This document shows, in pieces, positions 31,460 through 38,500 of a stretch of DNA of 61,029 bases. This DNA is from an uncultured Bacteroidia bacterium (lineage in GTDB: Bacteria; Bacteroidota; Bacteroidia; Bacteroidales; UBA932): assembly GCA_902784965.1 (NCBI GenBank), contig CACZWU010000022.1:1-61029 (forward strand), written 5' to 3'. The notes beneath the pieces are model-generated. The model did not search any database, was not told where the DNA came from, and saw nothing but the letters and a program-made list of their open reading frames with translations. The stretch's first letter is position 1. Every line of letters begins with the position of its first letter. The position numbers were made by a program, and so were the translations under genes.

Positions 31460-33001
31460 ATGGAAATCACCGACCTCAACGAACAGGAACTCAATAGACG
31501 CGCTTCGCTGCAGAAGCTTCAGGAACTGGGCATCAATCCCTATCCCGCAGCAGAATTCAAAGTCAACACGACCACGGAAGAGATCAAGGCCGGTTACGAC
31601 CCCGACAAAGGTAATTTCAACGACGTCGTCATCGCAGGCCGCCTGATGAGCCGCCGCATTATGGGCGCAGCCTCTTTCATCGAACTGCAGGACGACTGCG
31701 GCCGTATCCAGGTATACGTCAAGCGCGACGAAATCTGCCCGGGCGAAGACAAGACCCTGTACAACACCGTCTTCAAGAAACTGCTCGACATCGGCGACAT
31801 CATCGGCATTGAGGGCTACGCCTTCATCACCCAGACCGGCGCCCTCTCCATCCATGCCAAGAGCCTCACCGTGCTGAGCAAGTCGCTGCGCGTACTGCCT
31901 ATCGTCAAGACCGACGCCGACGGAACCGTCCACGATGGCTTCACCGACCCGGAACTCCGCTACCGGATGCGCTATGTCGACCTGGTCGTGAATCCGCAGG
32001 TGAAAGATATCTTCTTCAAGCGCACGAAGATCATCAATACGATGCGCGAGTATTTCAACGAGCACGGCTATCTGGAGGTGGAGACCCCGATCCTGCAGTC
32101 CATCCCGGGAGGTGCCACAGCCCGTCCGTTCATCACCCACCACAACTACCTTGACATTCCGCTCTACATGCGTATTGCCAACGAACTTTACCTGAAACGA
32201 CTCATCGTAGGGGGCTTCAAGGGCGTGTATGAGTTTGCCAAGGACTTCCGCAACGAAGGCATGGACCGCACCCACAACCCGGAATTCACCTGCATGGAAA
32301 TCTATGTTGCGTACAAGGACTACAAGTGGATGATGAAGTTCGTGGAAACGATGCTCGAGCGCATAGCCATTGCCATCAACGGCAAGACGAAATTTGAAGT
32401 ATGGGGCAACGAGATCGAGTTCAAGGCACCTTACCGCAAGCTGCCGATGCTCGAGGCCATCAAGGAATATGCGGGCGTGGACATCGCCGGCATGGACGAA
32501 ACGCAGCTGCGCGAAACCTGCAACCGGCTCAATGTGCCCATCAAGCCTGAAATGGGCGTAGGCAAGCTCATCGATGCCATTTTCGGAGAATATTGCGAGA
32601 AAAACCTCGTACAGCCCACTTTCATCATCGACTATCCCGTGGAGATGAGCCCGCTGACCAAGCGTCACCGCGAAAATCCGGCCCTGACCGAGCGCTTCGA
32701 ACTCTTCGTCAACGGCAAGGAACTGGCCAATGCCTACAGTGAGCTCAACGACCCCATCGACCAGCTCGACCGTTTCAACGAGCAGGTGAAGCTCAAGGAT
32801 GCCGGCGATGATGAAGCCATGTACATCGACATGGACTTTGTCCGCGCCTTGGAATACGGTATGCCGCCGACCTCCGGCCTGGGCATGGGCATCGACCGGC
32901 TGACCATGATGATGACCAATTCTTCCACGATCCAGGACGTCCTTTTCTTCCCGCAGATGCGTCCCGAAAAGACGGCCCCGAAGGAAGAGAAAAGCGAATA
33001 G
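31460..33001 (+). CDS. lysS: Lysyl-tRNA synthetase (class II)
   Basis: The 513-residue enzyme has an N-terminal anticodon-binding OB fold (GRLMSRRIMGAASFIELQDDCGRIQVYVKRDE). The class II core follows with motif 2 (FRNEGMDRTHNPEFTCMEIYVAY) and motif 3 (GLGMGIDRLTMM). It charges tRNA-Lys in the cytoplasm. The trmH-type gene follows 4 bases after the stop, so lysS probably leads the operon lysS-trmH-aroE-HTH gene. Confidence 0.98.
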   Translation: MEITDLNEQELNRRASLQKLQELGINPYPAAEFKVNTTTEEIKAGYDPDKGNFNDVVIAGRLMSRRIMGAASFIELQDDCGRIQVYVKRDEICPGEDKTLYNTVFKKLLDIGDIIGIEGYAFITQTGALSIHAKSLTVLSKSLRVLPIVKTDADGTVHDGFTDPELRYRMRYVDLVVNPQVKDIFFKRTKIINTMREYFNEHGYLEVETPILQSIPGGATARPFITHHNYLDIPLYMRIANELYLKRLIVGGFKGVYEFAKDFRNEGMDRTHNPEFTCMEIYVAYKDYKWMMKFVETMLERIAIAINGKTKFEVWGNEIEFKAPYRKLPMLEAIKEYAGVDIAGMDETQLRETCNRLNVPIKPEMGVGKLIDAIFGEYCEKNLVQPTFIIDYPVEMSPLTKRHRENPALTERFELFVNGKELANAYSELNDPIDQLDRFNEQVKLKDAGDDEAMYIDMDFVRALEYGMPPTSGLGMGIDRLTMMMTNSSTIQDVLFFPQMRPEKTAPKEEKSE

Positions 33002-33005
33002 ATGC

Positions 33006-33720
33006 ATGGCGGAGCTGCTTACCTCCCCGCAGAATCCCAAGATCAAGGATCTCCTCAACCTGGAGACCAAGTCCCGCGAGCGCAAAGCCCGCGGGCTCTT
33101 TGTCGTGGAGGGGCGGCGCGAATACCAGCGTGCCTGCGCTGCCGGCTGGCACGCGGAAACGCTTTTTGTCCGGGAAGGCGAGCCCGAAGCCGAAAAGGCC
33201 GATTTCCTGGTCAGTGAGCGGCTTTACGAGAAGATAGCCTGCCGGGGCGGTACCGAAGGCATTGTGGCCGTGATGCAGGTGCCTGAGCGCCGGCTCGACG
33301 ACCTGAAGCTTTCCTCCTCACCGCTGGTGCTGGTATTGGAAAGTGTCGAGAAACGATCCGCTCACGGACCTCTACAATCCCAACCTGATCCGGGCCAGCC
33401 TGGGCGCCCTCTTTTCGGTGCAGACCGTTGCCTGCCGTTCGGAAGAGGCCTATGCCTGGCTCAGCGAACACGGACTGACCATCCTGACAGCCCAGCTGCA
33501 GGATTCCCGCATCTACTATGATACCGATATGGTCCGCCCCACGGCCATCGTTTTCGGTACCGAAGACAAAGGTCTTTCTTCTTTCTGGCGTGAAAGGGCC
33601 GATGCCCACATCCGCATTCCCATGGCCGGTGCGATGGACTCGCTCAACGTATCGGTCTCGGCTGCCATCCTCGCCTTTGAGGCGGTTCGCCAGCGCAACC
33701 AGCAAACATCCAGACTATGA
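33006..33720 (+). pseudogene. SpoU/TrmH-family RNA 2'-O-methyltransferase, disrupted by an internal loss
   Basis: The N-terminal substrate-binding domain (LLTSPQNPKIKDLLNL... ARGLFVVEGRREYQRA) and the knot region with IVFGTEDKGLSSFW and IPMAGAMDSLNVSVSAAILAFE are typical. In between, at about 33352, VLVLESVEK should continue with motif 1 (PGNLGAILRTADAAGAD). It instead jumps to DPLTDLYNPNLIRASLGALF in another frame. About 22-23 residues (65-70 nt) are missing, including the conserved Asn and Arg of motif 1. As written the frame stops at 33521. Members methylate ribose in rRNA or tRNA using S-adenosylmethionine. The stop overlaps the aroE start (ATGA). Confidence 0.85.
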
Positions 33721-34475
33721 AATACGGACTGATTGGATACCCCATCTCACACAGCAAGAGTCCTGAACTTTTCCGTGCTGCCTATACGGACCACCCGGAA
33801 CTGAGCTACGACCTGATTGAGGAAGACGATTTTGAAAAGGCCTATCGGCGTTTTCTCCAGGAATACGACGCTGTCAACGTTACAGCCCCGTTCAAGGGCG
33901 ACGCCTTCCGGAAGGTCGAAGTGGCAGACACCATTGCGCGGGAATTGTTTGCCGTCAACATCCTCAAGAAGAAAGACGGGAAAATCTATGGTTACAACTC
34001 CGATTTCTGGGCATTGCAGCGATTGCTCCGCCCCTACGCCGGCACACCCCGTCCGAACGTGCTGGTCATCGGATGTGGCGGCGCAGCCAAAGCTGCGGCA
34101 TTGGCGGCGCTCAAGCTCAAGATGTCGGTCCGGGTAGCCAACCGCGATTTTCGCAAGGCACGTGAATTCTGCTTCACGGGAGGAGGAATGATTCCGCTCC
34201 GGCTGGAGCAGGTTCCCGCACAGATGGCGTCCATCCAGATTCTTATCTATGCCCTGCCTGTGAAAATCGACCTGGTCGACACGCTTCCCCTGGAGGGAAA
34301 AGTGGTGGTGGAAGCCAACTACAAGGATCCCTGCCTGAAAGATCGTTGCGCCGAAGCCGGCGCCACCTACATCTCCGGCATGGACTGGCTCGTCGGACAG
34401 GCTATCGAAGGTTATCAGCTGATGACGGGTCTCCAACCTGACGCTGAGCGTGTCAAGGCCTGCTGCGCCCTTTAA
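33717..34475 (+). CDS. aroE: Shikimate dehydrogenase
   Basis: The 252-residue enzyme reduces 3-dehydroshikimate with NADPH in the aromatic amino acid pathway. It shows the shikimate-binding GYPISHSKSP near the start, NVTAPFK with the catalytic lysine, YGYNSDFWA (usually GYNTD) and the nucleotide-binding GCGGAAKAAALAAL. It is slightly short but complete. The start overlaps the preceding stop by 4 bases. A shikimate kinase gene is found at 38000-38500. Confidence 0.93.
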   Translation: MKYGLIGYPISHSKSPELFRAAYTDHPELSYDLIEEDDFEKAYRRFLQEYDAVNVTAPFKGDAFRKVEVADTIARELFAVNILKKKDGKIYGYNSDFWALQRLLRPYAGTPRPNVLVIGCGGAAKAAALAALKLKMSVRVANRDFRKAREFCFTGGGMIPLRLEQVPAQMASIQILIYALPVKIDLVDTLPLEGKVVVEANYKDPCLKDRCAEAGATYISGMDWLVGQAIEGYQLMTGLQPDAERVKACCAL

Positions 34476-34488
34476 TATCATTACAACT

Positions 34489-35071
34489 ATGAAGACACCC
34501 ATCTTCATCCTGTTTTTTTTTAATGGCAGGAGTGGTCGCCTATCTGGGATATCGACTTCATCGCCAAAAGAAAGACTTACAGGATCTTCTCAATTTCATC
34601 GTTACTGAAAAGAAACGGGTCGGCCCTGCCACCCGAAATCTTATGGACCTGCTGTCGGACATCGCCAATGCCTCGGCAGAGAGTGGAGAAAACCATTATT
34701 TGCTGGCCAAACGGCTCCATCATATCCTGTTATCGCCGCGCGGCGAAGGACGCTCCATCAAGGGAGACTACCTTTACCTGGCCGATCTTTACAATGAAGG
34801 GCTGCTGACCTGGCTGCGAAAGGAATATCCTGATCTGACCTCCAACGAGGTCGTGTTGTGCGCCATGCTCACGCTTGGGCTCGAGCCGCCCTGCATCAGC
34901 AAGGTGCTGGGTTACGACCACGAACACACCTTCTATAACAAACGGGCGGAAGTACGCAAGAAACTGCGTCTGGATCACAACGATCCCCTGGAAGGGTTCC
35001 TGGCCGGGCAGGCCGAACGGCTGGAACAACAGCACAAAGCCTTTATCCGTCAACTGACAGAGCGGTACTAA
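34489..35071 (+). CDS. Membrane-anchored putative HTH regulator, frameshifted in a T9 tract
   Basis: The natural start is the ATG at 34489, 13 bases after aroE. It reads MKTPIFIL and then meets a run of nine T (34513-34521). With eight T the frame would continue FFLMAGVVAYLGYRLHRQ, a single N-terminal membrane helix followed by a basic flank. With nine T it leaves frame, and the rest can begin only at the ATG at 34523 (182 residues). The C-terminal part (LTSNEVVLCAMLTLGLEPPCISKVLGYDHEHTFYNKRAEVRKKL) looks like the LuxR-like helix-turn-helix end of Bacteroidota signalling proteins. Target unknown. Confidence 0.55.
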
Positions 35072-35154
35072 GCCGCTGACGACGGCTGCACCGCCGACCA
35101 TTATGAACCGCGCAGCGGGCCTGGACCGCCAGGTGGTGCGGCCGTCAATTTAAA

Positions 35155-35186
35155 TTTGCTCGAATCCGGAATATTGTTTATTTTTA
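35155..35186 (+). promoter_or_regulatory. Promoter of ssb
   Basis: TTTG (35155-35158), a 20-base spacer and TATTTTTA (35179-35186), one mismatch to TAnnTTTG, 17 bases before the ATG at 35204. Confidence 0.6.
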
Positions 35187-35203
35187 GCGAAAATTTAAGA
35201 GCT

Positions 35204-35686
35204 ATGGCACTGAATAAAGTATTACTGATTGGAAACGTAGGGAAGGATCCTGAAATCAGACATCTTCAAGGCGGCGCTTCGGTCGCCACCATTACGCTGG
35301 CTACCAGCGAACGATACAAAGACCGCAATGGCGAATCGCGCGAACTGACCGAATGGCATACCATCATCGCCTGGCGCCAGCTGGCCGACCTGGCCGAAAA
35401 CTATATCCGCAAGGGCAGCCAGATTTTTGTGGAAGGCCGCATCCGCAGCCGCAGCTGGGACGACCAGAACGGGCAGAAACGCTATGTCACCGAAATCCAG
35501 GCCGACAGCATCCAGCTCCTCGGCAAGCGCGGCGACAACGCCGGCACGCCGGCCCAGCCGCAGCCGCAGCCGCAGAACTATGGCGGTGGCTACAACGCCC
35601 CCGCCCAGCCGCAACCGCAGCAGACCACCCCGATGGTCAACCCTGCCGACCTGACCGACGACGGCAGCGACGATCTGCCGTTCTGA
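35204..35686 (+). CDS. ssb: Single-stranded DNA-binding protein
   Basis: From the ATG at 35204 the protein is 160 residues. The OB-fold is clear (LNKVLLIGNVGKDPEIRHLQGGASVATITLATSE; WHTIIAWRQLADLAENYIRKGSQIFVEGRIRSRSW). A Pro/Gln-rich linker follows, and the acidic tail ends DDLPF, which docks repair and replication proteins. The frame extends upstream to 35156, but those codons overlap the promoter. It ends 21 bases before a strong terminator. Confidence 0.96.
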   Translation: MALNKVLLIGNVGKDPEIRHLQGGASVATITLATSERYKDRNGESRELTEWHTIIAWRQLADLAENYIRKGSQIFVEGRIRSRSWDDQNGQKRYVTEIQADSIQLLGKRGDNAGTPAQPQPQPQNYGGGYNAPAQPQPQQTTPMVNPADLTDDGSDDLPF

Positions 35687-35707
35687 ATCGGGCTTCAAAC
35701 CCTTATG

Positions 35708-35750
35708 AAACGCAGCCGATGTCCCCAAAACCGGGACATCGGCTGCGTTT
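35708..35750. terminator. Bidirectional terminator after ssb
   Basis: A perfect 18-bp stem (35708-35725 with 35733-35750), a 7-base loop and TTTTT on the plus-strand side. On the minus side the stem begins with AAA, so it can also serve the convergent GH97 gene. Confidence 0.9.
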
Positions 35751-35768
35751 TTAACGGGATTTGCTACG

Positions 35769-35791
35769 GATGTCCCCGTTTTGGGGACATC
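35769..35791. repeat. Second hairpin repeating the core of the ssb terminator
   Basis: GATGTCCCC-GTTTT-GGGGACATC (35769-35777 with 35783-35791) repeats the GATGTCCCC/GGGACATC core of the stem 40 bases upstream. It lies between the terminator and the GH97 stop and may help to stop transcription from the minus strand. Confidence 0.7.
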
Positions 35792-35804
35792 GGCGACGCT
35801 GGCG

Positions 35805-38003
35805 CTACAACTCCCTTAAAGACACGGCAAACCCGCCGCTGCGGGCCATGCGGAGGTCGAGGACGGTGGAGGCATCCACGGTCCTTTTCGTGATGGTGTA
35901 GGCCTGGGGATTCGTCTCGTAATCGGCGTCGGGGGCGTCGGCGTAGATGGTGGCTTCGTATTTCAGGCCGGGCTGCAGGAAGTCGAGCTTGACAGAGACG
36001 TCACGGGCATCCTCGCCGGTGATGCCGCCCACGTACCAGACGTCATGCTCCCGGCCGTCGGGATGGACAAACTCCCAGACGCTCGACTTGCCGCTCCAGC
36101 GCCCGGAATTGAGCGTCGCCATTTTCGGATGGCGTGCAGTGACGATGTAGGCACCCGGTTCCGCCATCAGGTAGAGGCTCTTGTCCCAGTCGACCGCCAC
36201 GTCCCTGATGAACTGGAAGGCGTCCATGAAACGGGCGTAGTTCTCCGGCAGGTCGGCGGCCATCTGCAGCGGCGAATAGAAGGTCACGTAGAGGCCCAGC
36301 TGGTTGCAGATGGTGTGGCGCATCTTCCCGGTCTCTCCGGGGGCCGTGATGGAAATATCCTGCTCGAAGATGCCGGGGGTGAAGTCCATCGGGCCGCCTT
36401 GCAGGCGCGTGAAGGGCAGGATGGCGGTGTGTCCGGGAGGAACGTCTGCCATGAACTCGTTGCCCATGGCGCTCTCGTTGCCAATCATGTTGGGCCAGGT
36501 GCGGTACAGGCCGGTGGGGCGCACGGCCTCGTGGGCGTTGACCATGATGTGATGTTTTGCAGCTTCGACCACGGCATAGTGGTAGTGGTTGATCAGCGGC
36601 TGGCTGTAATGGTGCTCGCCGTAGGGAATGATGTTGCCTACGTAGCCGCTCTTGACGGCGTCGTAGCCGTATTGATTCATCAACGTATAGGCCTTTTCCA
36701 TCCAACGCTCGTAATTGACGGTTGAAGAGGAAGTTTCGTGATGCATGATCAGCCGGATTCCCTTGCTGTGCGCATAGGCGTTGAGTCCGGGCAGGTCGAA
36801 GTCGGGGTAGGGCGTGATGAAGTCGAACACGAAGTCTTTCTGGGCGCCGAACCAGTCTTCCCAGCCTTCGTTCCAGCCTTCGATGAGCAGCGCGTCGAAG
36901 CCGTTCTCCGCTGCGAAGTCGATGTAACGGCGTACGTTCCCGTTGTTGGCGCCGTGGCGGCCATGCGGCTTGGCGTGCGCGTAATCCGTGATGCCGAGCT
37001 GCACGGAGGGGAAGTCGGAGGTATAGGACCAGTGCGACTTGCCGGTGATCATCTCCCACCACACGCCCATGTATTTCGTGGGATGGATCCAGCTCACGTC
37101 GTCCAGCACGCAGGGATCGTTGAGGTTGAGGATCAGGCGGGAGGCCAGTACGTCGGTGGCGCCGGTGCAGACCTGCACCGTGCGCCAGGGGCTTACGCAC
37201 GGGGCCTGAAGCCGGCCCTTGACGCCTTCGGCGTCGGGCGTCAGATGAATCTGGAAGGTGCGGTTATCTTCTTCCAGCACCAGGTTCGCGGTGGGATAGT
37301 CGAGCACGCGGGCCTCGTGGAGATTGATGTACAGGCCGCTGTCGGTTTTCATCTGCAGGGCGGTCTGGACGGCCCGGTTCGAGATGGCGGCCTGCGAGGC
37401 GTTGTAAGGCCGCGGTACGGAATTGAAACGCGGAATTTCGGAGATCCGCGATTCGGTATAGCTGTATTCCTGGGTGTCGTAGTCGCCGCTGATCCACCAG
37501 GCCGTATGGTCGCCGGAAAGGGCGAATTCCGTCATCTCTTCAGCTACTTTAAAGTAAATCAGCTTGTTCTCCATCGGAAACTCGTAGCGGAAGCCCAGGC
37601 CGTCGTCGTAGAGCCGGAAGCGGATGTTCATGGCGACGCCGTCCTCTTTTTTGAGGCTGACCAGCAGCTCGTTATAGTGGTTCCGTATCTGTGCTTCCTC
37701 GCCCCAGACGGGTTCCCAGGTTTCATCGAGGCTGTCGAAGGTGGAGCCTGTCAGGCTGAAGCCTTCGGTGAGATCGTCCCGGCCGATAAGCGTATAGCCG
37801 AGGCGGGAGGGAAGGATGACGGCTTCGCCGGCCCGGGAGAGGGCATACTGGGGCACGCCGTCGACGACGGCGAAGCGCAGTTCAAGCTGGGTGTCGGGGC
37901 TTCGGAGCACGAGGGCGTCGGCGGGCAGCTGCGGGGTTTTGTGCTGGCAGGCGCCGAGCAGGGGTAGGAGGGCTAGGAGAAGGAGGAGGCGGGTTGTTTT
38001 CAT
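35805..38003 (-). CDS. Glycoside hydrolase family 97 (SusB-like alpha-glucosidase type)
   Basis: The 732-residue protein has a lipoprotein signal (LLPLLGACQHK). It shows the GH97 layout: an N-terminal beta-sandwich (LVLRSPDTQLELRFAVVDGVPQYALSR), a catalytic TIM barrel and a C-terminal beta domain. The barrel carries LLIEGWNEGWEDWF (about residue 379), NAHEAVRPTGLYRTWPNMIGNESAMGNEF (about 490-515) and TLPFTRL-like segments. The EGWNEGWE motif favours the inverting, calcium-using SusB-type group over the retaining alpha-galactosidase group. It would split alpha-glucosides in the periplasm or at the outer membrane. It overlaps aroK by 4 bases (ATGA), an odd partner for a glycan enzyme. Confidence 0.92.
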   Translation of the reverse strand: MKTTRLLLLLALLPLLGACQHKTPQLPADALVLRSPDTQLELRFAVVDGVPQYALSRAGEAVILPSRLGYTLIGRDDLTEGFSLTGSTFDSLDETWEPVWGEEAQIRNHYNELLVSLKKEDGVAMNIRFRLYDDGLGFRYEFPMENKLIYFKVAEEMTEFALSGDHTAWWISGDYDTQEYSYTESRISEIPRFNSVPRPYNASQAAISNRAVQTALQMKTDSGLYINLHEARVLDYPTANLVLEEDNRTFQIHLTPDAEGVKGRLQAPCVSPWRTVQVCTGATDVLASRLILNLNDPCVLDDVSWIHPTKYMGVWWEMITGKSHWSYTSDFPSVQLGITDYAHAKPHGRHGANNGNVRRYIDFAAENGFDALLIEGWNEGWEDWFGAQKDFVFDFITPYPDFDLPGLNAYAHSKGIRLIMHHETSSSTVNYERWMEKAYTLMNQYGYDAVKSGYVGNIIPYGEHHYSQPLINHYHYAVVEAAKHHIMVNAHEAVRPTGLYRTWPNMIGNESAMGNEFMADVPPGHTAILPFTRLQGGPMDFTPGIFEQDISITAPGETGKMRHTICNQLGLYVTFYSPLQMAADLPENYARFMDAFQFIRDVAVDWDKSLYLMAEPGAYIVTARHPKMATLNSGRWSGKSSVWEFVHPDGREHDVWYVGGITGEDARDVSVKLDFLQPGLKYEATIYADAPDADYETNPQAYTITKRTVDASTVLDLRMARSGGFAVSLREL

Positions 38004-38500
38004 AGGGAGGAGATGGTGGCGGACAGGTCGGCGATGACTTGTTCGTAATCGGTTGTGTTGATGGGGAATATGATATCTGCAGCCGCGGCGTACAAGGGAC
38101 GGCGCGCGTCGTAGAGTGCGCGGATCTGGGCCATGGAAAGGCCGCGGACGACGGGCCGGTCGGCATTGCCGATTTCGGAAATGATGATGGCGAAGTCGGT
38201 GTCGAGCCAGATGAGTTTCGCGTGCTCCTTCAGCAGGTGAAGGTTTTCTTCGCGCAGGATGGTGCCGCCGCCCAGGGCCAGCACCTGGTCGGTATCAGTC
38301 TGCAGGGTCTCGGCGAGCATCGCTTTCTCGATTTCCCGGAAGGCCGCCTCACCCTGCGCTGCGAAGATCTCGGCCGGCGTGCCGAAGCGTGTCGCAATGA
38401 CTTCGTCAAGGTCGACGAAATCCCAGCCGAGCCGCTCCGCCGCCGCCCGCCCGAACGTCGTCTTCCCGCTTGCCATAAAACCAGTCAGCGCTGCAATCAT
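38000..38500 (-). CDS. aroK: Shikimate kinase
   Basis: The 166-residue enzyme phosphorylates shikimate with ATP. The Walker A loop reads GFMASGKTTFG at the N-terminus and DLDEVI supplies the conserved Asp pair. ALGGGTILRE and RPLYAAAADI form the substrate and lid regions. Its start overlaps the parC stop by one base and its own stop overlaps the GH97 start, so the three genes are translationally linked. Confidence 0.95.
   Translation of the reverse strand: MIAALTGFMASGKTTFGRAAAERLGWDFVDLDEVIATRFGTPAEIFAAQGEAAFREIEKAMLAETLQTDTDQVLALGGGTILREENLHLLKEHAKLIWLDTDFAIIISEIGNADRPVVRGLSMAQIRALYDARRPLYAAAADIIFPINTTDYEQVIADLSATISSL

Noticed and set aside
31208-33085. 625-codon minus-strand frame opposite lysS
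   Set aside because: Antisense of lysS and the recJ start, and it would cross the divergent promoter region.
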